Assembly: GCF_025567265.1 (NCBI RefSeq)
Contig: NZ_JAOQJW010000001.1
Coordinates: forward strand, 170,745-234,744
Direction of reading: 5' to 3'
Length of the DNA: 64,000 nt
Origin: Dorea_A amylophila
Lineage (GTDB): Bacteria > Bacillota > Clostridia > Lachnospirales > Lachnospiraceae
Part shown: positions 22,226-30,853 of the stretch, in pieces
How the letters are laid out: every line of letters starts with the position of its first letter
Position numbering within the stretch: position 1 is the first letter of the stretch
Program-made: the position numbers and the translations under genes
Notes under the pieces: model-generated
What the model was told of the DNA's origin: nothing
What the model saw: only the letters and a program-made list of their open reading frames with translations
Database searches by the model: none

Positions 22226-22275
22226 AATTATAAATAGGTAAAAATCCACTTTATAGGTTATAGCAAAAAGGTCAT
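22226..22275. other. Putative right prophage-host junction (attachment site region)
   Basis: The amidase stops at 22225 and the reverse host gene stops at 22258. Host-like coding sequence runs to about 22273 (ending C-P-N-W-M-T) and then changes to T-F-L-L-stop. In homologues as I remember them, W-M is followed by a Q-W-G-S-type continuation. The junction therefore lies near 22266-22275. The left copy would be outside the window, so the exact core cannot be read. Confidence 0.5.
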
Positions 22276-23154
22276 CCAATTCGGACACTGCACCTGCCGC
22301 CCGTCACAATACTGTGTCAGTATCGGCTGCTTCACATTCGGTCTGGAAAGATAATCGGCAAACAATTCATCAACGATCACAGAGATCGTATCATAGATAT
22401 TCCGTTCGGGAATCCATTTATGGTCAAAAGCGGTAGATGATGTAATCGTGAAATCATATCCTTTGTTCCGGTACCATTCTGTATACACACGGTTCAGTGT
22501 GAAGGACATGATCGCCAGAACATTTGCCCGGATCGTATCTTCAGGCCAGGTAGCATAGATTTCGCTGGAAGCCACATTTTTGATATAGTCTTTATACTTT
22601 ACGTAATAATTTCTTGCGGTAGAATCCCGCGGGCTTCCATCGTGGACAACAATATATTCAGGAACGACGACACGGCTTAAGACAATCTCACCGGATTCGA
22701 TGGTTGGCTTGATCTCATCCTCTGGAATCTTGGGTGGGTATGTGGCATATAATGTATGAGCGGGTATGACGAACATAGCTTCATTTTCTTCCTGGTTATC
22801 GACGGGTTTCATGCTGACATTCTGCAGGGCTGTTACGTTGGGCAGAATCTCTGTTCCGGCAATGCTGACGGATTCATATCCGGCAGCAGATATTTGTAAG
22901 GTGTATTCTGAATATGGCTGGATCTCATTTTCCGGGTCCAGGCTGTATTCCAGCGGTGGTGCGGCAAGATCGATCATATCGGTCTGTCCGGAACTGTCGG
23001 TAGTAAGCTGCTCTAAAGGAGTTTCCGGGATACCGGTGTAGGAGATGGAAATCCGGGCTCCCTGAATCGGATATGCAGTGATGTCAGAGACAAGATTGAT
23101 CTGCAGACGGCCTTTATCAGGAGTATCCTGAGTGGTTGGAGTCGCTCCATTCAT
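22258..23154 (-). CDS. Peptidoglycan-binding-type host protein, apparently truncated at its 3' end by the prophage
   Basis: 298 residues, starting ATG 23154 with AGAGGT upstream. N-terminal 140 residues hold a carboxypeptidase-regulatory-like beta domain (GRLQINLVSDITAYPIQGARISISYTG). The C-terminal part (YYVKYKDYIKNVASSEIYATWPEDTIRANVLAIMSFTLNRVYTEW... YCDGRQVQCPNW) matches a clostridial family that, from memory, continues with a further catalytic-like segment and a peptidoglycan-binding domain to nearly 500 residues. Here it ends abruptly right next to the phage lysin. The family is probably linked to spores or the cell wall, but this is not proven. The remaining 3' part should lie beyond the left phage end. 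Confidence 0.65.
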   Translation of the reverse strand: MNGATPTTQDTPDKGRLQINLVSDITAYPIQGARISISYTGIPETPLEQLTTDSSGQTDMIDLAAPPLEYSLDPENEIQPYSEYTLQISAAGYESVSIAGTEILPNVTALQNVSMKPVDNQEENEAMFVIPAHTLYATYPPKIPEDEIKPTIESGEIVLSRVVVPEYIVVHDGSPRDSTARNYYVKYKDYIKNVASSEIYATWPEDTIRANVLAIMSFTLNRVYTEWYRNKGYDFTITSSTAFDHKWIPERNIYDTISVIVDELFADYLSRPNVKQPILTQYCDGRQVQCPNWMTFLL

Positions 23155-23220
23155 AATAATAGGACCTCTTTTAAGACTCTGTTACTGACAGAGTATGCAG
23201 AAGTAAGAAAAATGTGAGAA

Positions 23221-23249
23221 TTGCGGAAAGAGAAAGAAACCGGTATAAT
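23221..23249 (+). promoter_or_regulatory. SigA-type promoter for the transglutaminase gene
   Basis: TTGCGG (23221-23226), 17-base spacer, TATAAT (23244-23249). A 7-bp inverted repeat ACTCTGT-tactg-ACAGAGT at 23176-23194 lies between this promoter and the divergent host gene and might be an operator. Confidence 0.65.
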
Positions 23250-23312
23250 AAAGTATTCCTACATTATGCAGGAAATCATAAGAATGATAGAAACAGGAGC
23301 GAAAAACAGAGC

Positions 23313-24560
23313 ATGAAAAGAAGACATTTGCGAATATATAGAAAAAGAAGAAAAAAGAAAACGCTCATCCTGATTCTGATATGCATCTTACTCATAGGGA
23401 TCGCGGCAGCAGAGCGAATCGGATACATAGATATGGAACAGTTTATTTCCGATAAACAGGAAGAGATTCCTTATCAGAAAGTATCCAAAACGACAGAAGA
23501 GAACACAGAAAAATACTATTACCGGCAATTGCCGGAAGAACAGAAGCAAGTTTATCGGGAAATCCTGGAAGGTGTCAGAAATCACACAGAGGAGATCTAT
23601 GTACATGATACAGATGCGGATGAGACGAATCAGATATTCCGGAAGCTGATGAAAGATCAGCCGGATATCTTCTGGTGTGATGGAACAGCGACAGCTACAA
23701 CGCATAAGGGAACGGAAAGCTATACGGTTCTGAAACCAAAATATTTTTATACAGCTAAGGAAAGCCAGACGATGCAGACAGAGATTACGCAGGCGGCAGC
23801 AAAGTGGCTGGCAGGTCTGGATGCTGATGCAGATGAGTATCAAAAAATTCTCTATGTGTATGAAAAAATCGTAGATGAAGTGGACTATGACGAGAGTGCA
23901 CCGGATAACCAGAACATTTACAGCATATTTGTCAACAGGCAATCCGTATGTGCCGGATATTCAAAGGCAACGCAATACTTACTGGAACAGCTTGGTGTGT
24001 TCTGTACTTATGTGACAGGAAAGACGACAGAAGGCGGAAACCATGCATGGAATCTGGTGAAGTGCAACGGCGATTATTATTACGTTGACACAACCTGGGG
24101 AGATCCGGTGTTTCAGCAGGAAGAAGGCGAGGAGATATCCTGGGATACAAATCAAGAAACAGACACTTCCGGGAATAAGACAAATATCAGTTATGATTAC
24201 ATGTGCTGTGATGATACACAGCTGTTCCAGACACATATCCTGGATAAAGACACGCAGATGCCGGAGTGCAGCAAGATGGATTGCAATTATTATGTGGTAA
24301 ATGGAATGTATTACACGCAGTATGATGCGGAACAGGCATTGGGAGCCATGAACCAGACAATCTGGACGAAGAAAAGTGCGACCACTTTCAAGTTCTCTGA
24401 CAATGCGGTTTATCAACAGGCGCATGATGACATTTTCCAGAAAGAACTTGCAAAAGCAGCGCAGAATCTGGCAGACTACTATGGGTTATTACAGGTGAAG
24501 TACCAGTACATCGATGATCCGAGATTACACAAGATTGTAATATTTTGGCAGTATTCATAA
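23313..24560 (+). CDS. Membrane-anchored transglutaminase-like protein
   Basis: 415 residues from ATG 23313 (an earlier in-frame start at 23214 would lie in front of the promoter). A basic head (KRRHLRIYRKRRKKK) precedes one membrane helix (LILILICILLIGIAAA), so the bulk is outside the cell. The transglutaminase/protease fold is at about 165-265, with Cys in QSVCAGYSKA, His in GGNHAWNLV and Asp in YYYVDTTWGD, an intact triad. Such proteins act as peptidases or crosslinkers at the surface; the substrate is unknown. Single-gene unit, divergent from the host gene at 22258. Confidence 0.85.
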   Translation: MKRRHLRIYRKRRKKKTLILILICILLIGIAAAERIGYIDMEQFISDKQEEIPYQKVSKTTEENTEKYYYRQLPEEQKQVYREILEGVRNHTEEIYVHDTDADETNQIFRKLMKDQPDIFWCDGTATATTHKGTESYTVLKPKYFYTAKESQTMQTEITQAAAKWLAGLDADADEYQKILYVYEKIVDEVDYDESAPDNQNIYSIFVNRQSVCAGYSKATQYLLEQLGVFCTYVTGKTTEGGNHAWNLVKCNGDYYYVDTTWGDPVFQQEEGEEISWDTNQETDTSGNKTNISYDYMCCDDTQLFQTHILDKDTQMPECSKMDCNYYVVNGMYYTQYDAEQALGAMNQTIWTKKSATTFKFSDNAVYQQAHDDIFQKELAKAAQNLADYYGLLQVKYQYIDDPRLHKIVIFWQYS

Positions 24561-24578
24561 AAAAACAAAAATATCCGT

Positions 24579-24607
24579 TGAAAATCCTCGGATTATGTAG
24601 TATAATT
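24579..24607 (+). promoter_or_regulatory. SigA promoter of the carAB leader
   Basis: TTGAAA (24579-24584), 17-base spacer, TATAAT (24602-24607). Start of transcription about 24614, which leaves a leader of roughly 200 bases before carA. Confidence 0.75.
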
Positions 24608-24658
24608 TTTACAATTTGTGAAGACATAAATTGTCTGGTACCGATGGATTAAAACAGG

Positions 24659-24690
24659 GCAGTTTTGTGCTTGCACAAACTGCCTTTTGT
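24659..24690 (+). terminator. Intrinsic terminator in the carAB leader (candidate attenuator)
   Basis: GGCAGTTTTGTGC (24659-24671) pairs with GCACAAACTGCC (24674-24685) with one bulged T, followed by TTTTG. It lies after the promoter and 130 bases before carA, so it could control read-through. No PyrR-binding loop was recognised. A second A/T-rich stem follows at about 24707-24738 (AAAAAATTC ... GAATTTTTT). Confidence 0.65.
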
Positions 24691-24819
24691 TCTATATTTT
24701 TAAGAAAAAATTCCTTGTTACAACGAATTTTTTTTGCCCAAATATAGGAATATACCTGAGGGACGGCGGGATGGCTTCATAAAAAAGAAAAAGAAACACA
24801 GAAGGGAAAAGGTGAATAT

Positions 24820-25890
24820 ATGAAAGCATTTCTTATATTAGAAGACGGGACTGTCTTTACCGGAACCAGTATCGGTTCGACAAAAGACATGATTAGTGAG
24901 ATAGTGTTTAATACTTCAATGACAGGTTATCTGGAGGTATTAACCGACCCTTCTTATGCGGGACAGGCCGTAGTAATGACCTATCCATTGATTGGAAATT
25001 ATGGCATCACACCGGATATGGAGTCAAGGAAGGCATGGCCGGATGGATATATCGTAAGAGAACTTTCCAGAATGCCAAGCAACTTCCGTTGTGAAGGAAC
25101 AATTCAGGATTTCCTGAAAGAACAGGATATTCCGGGAATTGCAGGAATTGATACACGTGCCCTTACAAAGATTCTTCGTGAAAAGGGAACCATGAATGGA
25201 ATGATCACCACCAATGAGAATTATAATTTAGACGAGATCCTTCCGAAGCTAAAAGCTTATACAGTTGGTGATGTGGTATCAAAAGTAACATGTGATGAAA
25301 AATATGTCTTAGAAGGCAATGGACCAAAGGTAGCTCTTATGGACTTTGGTGCGAAAAAGAACATTGCCAAGTCTTTAAATGAACGCGGCTGTGAAGTAAC
25401 AGTCTATCCGGCAGGTACAAAGGCAGAAGAAATCATTGCTTCTGAACCGGACGGTATTATGTTGTCTAATGGACCTGGAGATCCGGAGACATGCGTATCT
25501 ATTATCGAAGAGATCAAGAAATTATACAATACTGATATTCCTATTTTTGCAATTTGTCTTGGACATCAGCTTATGGCACTTGCAAATGGCGCAAAGACTT
25601 ATAAGTTGAAATATGGACACCGCGGCGGTAACCATCCGGTGAAGGATCTGACCAACAACAGGGTTTACATTTCTTCACAGAATCATGGTTATGCAGTTGA
25701 CGGTACGTCAATTGACCCGAAAGTAGCAAAAGAAGCGTTTATCAATGTGAATGACGGAACCAACGAAGGACTTGCATATGAAGGAAAGAACATTTTTACA
25801 GTTCAGTTCCATCCGGAAGCTTGTCCGGGACCACTGGATTCCGGATACCTGTTTGACAGATTTATGGATATGATGAAAGGAGCAAAATAA
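24820..25890 (+). CDS. carA: Carbamoyl-phosphate synthase small subunit
   Basis: 356 residues, full length. It splits glutamine and passes ammonia to CarB for carbamoyl phosphate, the precursor of pyrimidines and arginine. N-terminal domain residues LEDGTVFTGTSIG and YLEVLTDPSYAGQ; C-terminal class I glutamine amidotransferase with the nucleophile in IFAICLGHQLMALANG and the His-Glu pair in VQFHPEACPGP. Stop overlaps the carB start by one base (TAATG). Ribosome site GGGAAAAGG upstream. Confidence 0.97.
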   Translation: MKAFLILEDGTVFTGTSIGSTKDMISEIVFNTSMTGYLEVLTDPSYAGQAVVMTYPLIGNYGITPDMESRKAWPDGYIVRELSRMPSNFRCEGTIQDFLKEQDIPGIAGIDTRALTKILREKGTMNGMITTNENYNLDEILPKLKAYTVGDVVSKVTCDEKYVLEGNGPKVALMDFGAKKNIAKSLNERGCEVTVYPAGTKAEEIIASEPDGIMLSNGPGDPETCVSIIEEIKKLYNTDIPIFAICLGHQLMALANGAKTYKLKYGHRGGNHPVKDLTNNRVYISSQNHGYAVDGTSIDPKVAKEAFINVNDGTNEGLAYEGKNIFTVQFHPEACPGPLDSGYLFDRFMDMMKGAK

Positions 25891-28800
25891 TGCCTAGAAT
25901 TAAAGATATTAAGAAAGTATTAGTAATTGGCTCTGGTCCTATTATCATTGGACAGGCAGCGGAGTTTGACTACGCAGGTACACAGGCCTGCCGTTCGTTA
26001 AAAGAAGAAGGTCTGGAAGTAGTTCTGCTGAACTCTAATCCGGCTACAATCATGACAGATAAAGATATCGCAGACCGCGTATACATTGAACCTCTGACAG
26101 TTGAAGTAGTAGAACAGCTGATTTTAAAAGAAAAACCAGACAGTGTTCTTCCGACACTTGGCGGACAGGCAGCGCTGAACCTGGCTATGGAACTTGAAGA
26201 AAATGGATTCCTTAAGAGAAATAATGTACGTTTGATCGGTACTACTTCCGAGACGATCAAAAAAGCGGAAGACCGTTTGGAATTCAAGATGACGATGGAG
26301 AAGATCGGTGAGCCTTGTGCAGCTTCTAAAGTCGTAAAGGATGTGCAGACAGGTATTGAATTTGCAGAAAGCATCGGATATCCGGTTGTACTTCGTCCGG
26401 CTTATACACTTGGAGGAAGCGGCGGAGGAATCGCGGATAATAGAACAGAACTCGTAGAGATCCTGGAAAACGGACTTCGTCTTTCACGTGTTGGGGAAGT
26501 TTTGGTAGAACGTTGCATCGCAGGATGGAAAGAGATCGAGTACGAAGTAATGCGTGACAGCAATGGTAACTGCATTACCGTATGTAATATGGAAAACCTG
26601 GACCCTGTAGGTGTACATACCGGAGACAGTATCGTAGTAGCACCTTCTCAGACACTGAGCGATAAAGAGTACCAGATGCTCCGTACATCTGCTCTTAATA
26701 TTATCAGTGAGTTAAATATCACTGGTGGATGTAACGTACAGTATGCGCTGAATCCAGATTCATTTGAGTACTGTGTAATCGAGGTTAACCCTCGTGTAAG
26801 CCGTTCTTCTGCACTTGCATCTAAGGCAACAGGATATCCGATTGCCAAGGTTGCAGCAAAGATCGCTCTTGGATATACACTGGACGAGATCAAGAACGCA
26901 GTAACAAAGAAGACATACGCAAGTTTCGAGCCTATGCTTGACTACTGTGTTGTAAAGATCCCGAGACTTCCATTTGATAAGTTCATCAGTGCAAAACGTA
27001 CACTGACAACACAGATGAAAGCGACCGGAGAAGTTATGAGTATCTGTGATAACTTCGAGGGAGCACTTATGAAAGCCATCCGTTCTCTGGAACAGCATGT
27101 AGACAGCCTTATGTCTTATGACTTCTCTCATTTAAAAGGAGAAGAACTGTTAGAAGAACTGAAAGTTGTAGATGACCGTCGTATCTGGAAAATCGCAGAA
27201 GCAATCCGTCAGGGCATCAGCTACGAAGACATTCACAGAATTACAAAGATTGACAACTGGTTCATTGACAAGATCGCAATTCTTGTAGAGATGGAACAGA
27301 AATTAAAGACAGAAGAATTAACAGCAGAGACATTAAAAGAAGCAAAACGCTTAGAGTTCCCGGATAATGTGATCGCAGAACTGACAGGAAAGACAGAGCG
27401 TGAGATCCATGACCTTCGTCATGACAATGGCATCACAGCTTCTTATAAGATGGTTGATACCTGTGCGGCTGAGTTCGCAGCAGAGACACCATATTACTAC
27501 TCTGTATTCGGAAGTGAGAATGAAGTAGTTGAAACTTCCGGCAAGAAGAAAGTACTGGTACTTGGTTCCGGACCGATCCGTATCGGACAGGGTATCGAGT
27601 TCGACTTCTGTTCTGTACATTGTACATGGGCATTTGCCAAAGAAGGATACGAGACGATTATTGTAAATAACAACCCTGAGACAGTAAGTACAGACTTCGA
27701 TATCGCTGACAAGCTGTATTTCGAGCCTCTGACACCGGAAGATGTAGAAAGTATCGTAGATCTGGAAAAACCGGACGGAGCAGTTGTACAGTTCGGTGGA
27801 CAGACAGCGATCAAGCTGACAGAATCTCTTATGAAGATGGGCGTTCCGATTCTTGGAACATCTGCTGAAAATGTAGATGCAGCCGAAGACCGTGAGCTGT
27901 TTGATGAGATTCTTGAGCAGTGCGAGATTCCAAGACCGACAGGTGGAACTGTATTTACAGCAGAAGAAGCGAAGAAAGTTGCAAACAGACTGGGTTATCC
28001 GGTACTGGTAAGACCTTCTTACGTACTTGGCGGACAGGGAATGCAGATTGCGATCAACGATCACGATATTGATGAGTTTATCGGAATCATCAACCGTATC
28101 GCACAGGATCACCCAATCCTGGTTGATAAGTATTTACAGGGTAAAGAGATCGAGGTTGATGCCGTATGTGACGGAGAAGATATCCTGATTCCTGGTATCA
28201 TGGAGCATATCGAACGTGCCGGAATCCATTCGGGAGACAGTATTTCTGTATATCCTGCACAGAGCATCTCTCAGAAGACAAAAGAGACAATTGCCGAATA
28301 TACAAGAAGACTTGCAAAATCATTACACGTAATCGGATTGATCAATATTCAGTTCATCGTATGTGGAGAAGATGTATATGTTATCGAGGTTAATCCTCGT
28401 TCCAGCCGTACGGTTCCATATATCAGTAAGGTAACAGGTATTCCAATCGTACCACTTGCAACAAAAGTGATCATCGGACACAAGATCAAAGAACTTGGTT
28501 ATACACCTGGATTACAGCCGGAAGCAGATTATTTTGCAATCAAGATGCCGGTATTCTCATTTGAGAAGATCCGCGGTGCTGATATCAGCCTTGGACCTGA
28601 GATGAAGTCTACCGGAGAGTGTCTGGGAATTGCCAAGACATTTGATGAGGCTCTTTATAAAGCATTCATCGGTGCCGGAGTCAAACTTCCAAAACACAAG
28701 AACATGATTATGACAGTTCGTGATGAAGATAAGGAAGAAGCAGTAGAGATCGGACGCAGATTCGAGAAGATCGGTTACAAGATCTTTGCTACAGAAGGAA

Positions 28801-29087
28801 CTGCCAAGGTTCTGACAGATGCCGGAGTAAAGGCTATGACAGTGAATAAGATCGAGCAGGAATCACCGAACCTTATGGATCTGATCCTCGGACATAAGAT
28901 CGACCTGGTTATCGACACACCTCCGCAGGGAGCTGATCACTCAAGAGACGGATTCGTGATCCGTAGAAATGCGATCGAGACAGGTGTCAATGTACTGACA
29001 GCGATCGATACAGCAAAAGCACTGATCACCAGTCTGGAGAATACAGACATTCAGAAACTGACACTGATTGATATTGCTAAAGTTTAA
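25890..29087 (+). CDS. carB: Carbamoyl-phosphate synthase large subunit
   Basis: 1065 residues. Two homologous ATP-grasp halves (about 1-540 and 548-930), each beginning VLVIGSGPIIIGQ / VLVLGSGPIRIGQG, with RPAYTLGGSGGGI and RPSYVLGGQGMQI glycine-rich loops, then the C-terminal MGS-like regulatory domain (about 935-1065) with TEGTAKVLTDAG. It makes carbamoyl phosphate from bicarbonate, two ATP and CarA-derived ammonia. Coupled to carA and followed by a strong terminator. Confidence 0.98.
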   Translation: MPRIKDIKKVLVIGSGPIIIGQAAEFDYAGTQACRSLKEEGLEVVLLNSNPATIMTDKDIADRVYIEPLTVEVVEQLILKEKPDSVLPTLGGQAALNLAMELEENGFLKRNNVRLIGTTSETIKKAEDRLEFKMTMEKIGEPCAASKVVKDVQTGIEFAESIGYPVVLRPAYTLGGSGGGIADNRTELVEILENGLRLSRVGEVLVERCIAGWKEIEYEVMRDSNGNCITVCNMENLDPVGVHTGDSIVVAPSQTLSDKEYQMLRTSALNIISELNITGGCNVQYALNPDSFEYCVIEVNPRVSRSSALASKATGYPIAKVAAKIALGYTLDEIKNAVTKKTYASFEPMLDYCVVKIPRLPFDKFISAKRTLTTQMKATGEVMSICDNFEGALMKAIRSLEQHVDSLMSYDFSHLKGEELLEELKVVDDRRIWKIAEAIRQGISYEDIHRITKIDNWFIDKIAILVEMEQKLKTEELTAETLKEAKRLEFPDNVIAELTGKTEREIHDLRHDNGITASYKMVDTCAAEFAAETPYYYSVFGSENEVVETSGKKKVLVLGSGPIRIGQGIEFDFCSVHCTWAFAKEGYETIIVNNNPETVSTDFDIADKLYFEPLTPEDVESIVDLEKPDGAVVQFGGQTAIKLTESLMKMGVPILGTSAENVDAAEDRELFDEILEQCEIPRPTGGTVFTAEEAKKVANRLGYPVLVRPSYVLGGQGMQIAINDHDIDEFIGIINRIAQDHPILVDKYLQGKEIEVDAVCDGEDILIPGIMEHIERAGIHSGDSISVYPAQSISQKTKETIAEYTRRLAKSLHVIGLINIQFIVCGEDVYVIEVNPRSSRTVPYISKVTGIPIVPLATKVIIGHKIKELGYTPGLQPEADYFAIKMPVFSFEKIRGADISLGPEMKSTGECLGIAKTFDEALYKAFIGAGVKLPKHKNMIMTVRDEDKEEAVEIGRRFEKIGYKIFATEGTAKVLTDAGVKAMTVNKIEQESPNLMDLILGHKIDLVIDTPPQGADHSRDGFVIRRNAIETGVNVLTAIDTAKALITSLENTDIQKLTLIDIAKV

Positions 29088-29118
29088 TCAGATTGAAATA
29101 ATCAGCTGAGTGAATACA

Positions 29119-29160
29119 CCCTCATATAGGACGAAAAAGTCCTGTATGAGGGATTTTTTT
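29119..29160 (+). terminator. Strong terminator after carAB
   Basis: CCCTCATATAGGAC (29119-29132) pairs with GTCCTGTATGAGGG (29139-29152), followed by ATTTTTTT. Confidence 0.92.
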
Positions 29161-29203
29161 ATACAAAAAAACGTGGATCATGGCAAGAAAGTAAATAAAA
29201 AAG

Positions 29204-29232
29204 TTGACAAAACACTGCACACATGATATGAT
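29204..29232 (+). promoter_or_regulatory. SigA promoter of the cell-wall hydrolase gene
   Basis: TTGACA (29204-29209), 17-base spacer, TATGAT (29227-29232). The leader that follows holds TGTTGCAA (about 29273) and its reverse complement TTGCAACA (about 29318), a possible operator or stem. Confidence 0.8.
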
Positions 29233-29347
29233 ACCAATCGTTGCTCGTAACAAAATTGTAATATTTGTAATAATGTTGCAAAAAATGCATATACTTTATT
29301 AAAAGAAATGTAAATCATTGCAACAAAATCAGGAGGGTATTTATATT

Positions 29348-30004
29348 ATGTTAAAAGCGAAGAGACTGAAATCAATGTTCGTGCTGTATTCGGCATGTGC
29401 AGTAATGGCAACTGGTTTTACCAGTCAGGCAGCCTCTGAACGGCCGGAAGTAACAACAATCACAGAGACAAAAAAGGAAGATGTGAATACGCATACCGCT
29501 GTACAGACAATATCACAGAATATCGTTGCATCTGCACAGGAGATGACAGATGCAAGTCAGCAGGTGATCGCAGAAAATATAGCAAAAAAAGAAGAGGAAG
29601 AACGTATTGCAAGAGAAAAAGCAGAACAGGCGGCAAGGGAACAGGCGGAACGCGAAGCAAGAGAAGCGTATGTAAGAGCGAATCAGGAACTAATGGCATC
29701 CATCATCTATTGCGAAGCCGGTAATCAGCCATATGAGGGGCAGGTTGCCGTAGGCGCTGTTATTATGAACCGTGTCAAAAGTGGAAGCTATCCGGATTCG
29801 ATCGAAGCGGTTATCTATCAGTCCGGACAGTTCGGACCGGCAGCAACCGGATGGTTGAACAGAGTCAGAAGTTCAAAAGGGTATTCACAGACAGCTCTGC
29901 AGGCGGCTGTGGATGCGCTGAACGGATCAAACCCAATCGGAAACTGTCTTTATTTTGATCAGGGCGGTTCTGGGATGAAGATAGGAGCACATTATTTCCA
30001 TTAA
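29348..30004 (+). CDS. Secreted cell-wall hydrolase, SleB/CwlJ (Hydrolase_2) type
   Basis: 218 residues from ATG 29348 with AGGAGGG upstream. A signal peptide (KRLKSMFVLYSACAVMATGFTSQAA) is followed by a charged coiled coil of Glu/Ala/Arg (about 75-115), then a Hydrolase_2 catalytic domain: SIIYCEAGNQPYEGQVAVGAVIMNRV, YPDSIEAVIYQSGQFGPAATGW, and NCLYFDQGGSGMKIGAHYFH. The Glu in IYCEAG is the expected catalytic acid. This family cuts peptidoglycan, including spore cortex. Here a SigA promoter and secretion suggest a vegetative wall role; this is inference. Confidence 0.88.
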   Translation: MLKAKRLKSMFVLYSACAVMATGFTSQAASERPEVTTITETKKEDVNTHTAVQTISQNIVASAQEMTDASQQVIAENIAKKEEEERIAREKAEQAAREQAEREAREAYVRANQELMASIIYCEAGNQPYEGQVAVGAVIMNRVKSGSYPDSIEAVIYQSGQFGPAATGWLNRVRSSKGYSQTALQAAVDALNGSNPIGNCLYFDQGGSGMKIGAHYFH

Positions 30005-30092
30005 TATTTGCAGAAATCCTATAGAAAGAAATGCATATGGAATGTAGCCGGAGTTCTTCGGAAATTCGAAAGAAATCTTAAGAAAGCTGGAA

Positions 30093-30122
30093 TTGACAAT
30101 TGTATTACGAATGTATTACGAT
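30093..30122 (+). promoter_or_regulatory. Promoter with 11-bp-spaced direct repeats before the two-component genes
   Basis: TTGACA (30093-30098) with TACGAT (30117-30122, 18-base spacer). Within it TGTATTACGA occurs twice, at 30101-30110 and 30112-30121, one helical turn apart, a typical layout for an OmpR-type response regulator site. Autoregulation by the gene at 30179 is a guess. Confidence 0.5.
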
Positions 30123-30126
30123 AAGA

Positions 30127-30154
30127 GGGCAAAAGTTTTTAACTTTTGTCCTTT
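30127..30154 (+). terminator. Hairpin between the hydrolase and two-component genes
   Basis: GGGCAAAAGTT (30127-30137) pairs with AACTTTTGTCC (30141-30151) with one G-T pair; only a short T-run follows. It may end the hydrolase transcript, or be a 5' stem on the regulator mRNA. Confidence 0.5.
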
Positions 30155-30178
30155 ATTAATTGTTGGGGAGAAGAAAGA

Positions 30179-30853
30179 TTGTATAAGATTTTAATCGTGG
30201 AAGATGATGAGACAATAGCAGGCGGTCTGAAAAACCATTTGGGAAAATGGAATTATCAGGCAGAGTGTATGACAGATTTTAAAGACGTGATGGGAAAATT
30301 TGTGGACTTTGATCCGCAGCTTGTGTTATTGGACATTGTACTTCCATTTTTTAATGGATTTCACTGGTGTCAGGAGATCCGGAAGATCTCGAAAGTGCCG
30401 ATCATTTTCCTGTCATCGGCGAATGATAATATGAATATTGTGATGGCAATGAATATGGGCGGCGATGAATTCATCGAGAAACCGTTTGACCTGAATGTGG
30501 TGACGGCAAAGGTGCAGGCCGTGTTAAGAAGAACCTATGAATTCCGTGGAACGGCAGATATCATGGAGTGGAATGGTGCGATCCTGAATCTGGCAGATGC
30601 GACAGTTTTGTATCAGGATCAGAAACAGGAACTGACGAAGAACGAATTTAAGATCTTGCAGATGCTTCTGGAAAATACGGGGAAGATCGTAAGCCGTGAA
30701 AGTATTATGACAAGACTCTGGGACAGCAATGAATTTATTGATGACAATACATTGACGGTCAATGTGGCAAGACTCCGTAAAAAAATGGAACAGATTGGCC
30801 TTGGCGGAAAAATTATCACAAAAAAGGGAATAGGATATATGGTGGAGGCATGA
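30179..30853 (+). CDS. Bce-type OmpR-family response regulator
   Basis: 224 residues from a TTG at 30179 with GGGGAG 8 bases upstream. Receiver domain with the acidic pair in VEDDE, phosphorylated Asp52 in LVLLDIVLP, and the switch Lys in FIEKPFD; then an OmpR winged helix (ELTKNEFKILQMLLENTGKIVSRESIMTRLW ... NTLTVNVARLRKKME). The next genes are a short two-helix sensor kinase and an ABC transporter of the BceAB type, so it should control antimicrobial-peptide resistance. A matching operator lies at 31890-31903. Start overlap with the kinase gene is ATGA. Confidence 0.9.
   Translation: MYKILIVEDDETIAGGLKNHLGKWNYQAECMTDFKDVMGKFVDFDPQLVLLDIVLPFFNGFHWCQEIRKISKVPIIFLSSANDNMNIVMAMNMGGDEFIEKPFDLNVVTAKVQAVLRRTYEFRGTADIMEWNGAILNLADATVLYQDQKQELTKNEFKILQMLLENTGKIVSRESIMTRLWDSNEFIDDNTLTVNVARLRKKMEQIGLGGKIITKKGIGYMVEA

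Noticed and set aside
29273..29325. TGTTGCAA / TTGCAACA pair in the hydrolase leader as a riboswitch
   Set aside because: An 8-bp dyad with a 37-base A/T-rich loop is not enough for a structured RNA; mentioned only with the promoter.
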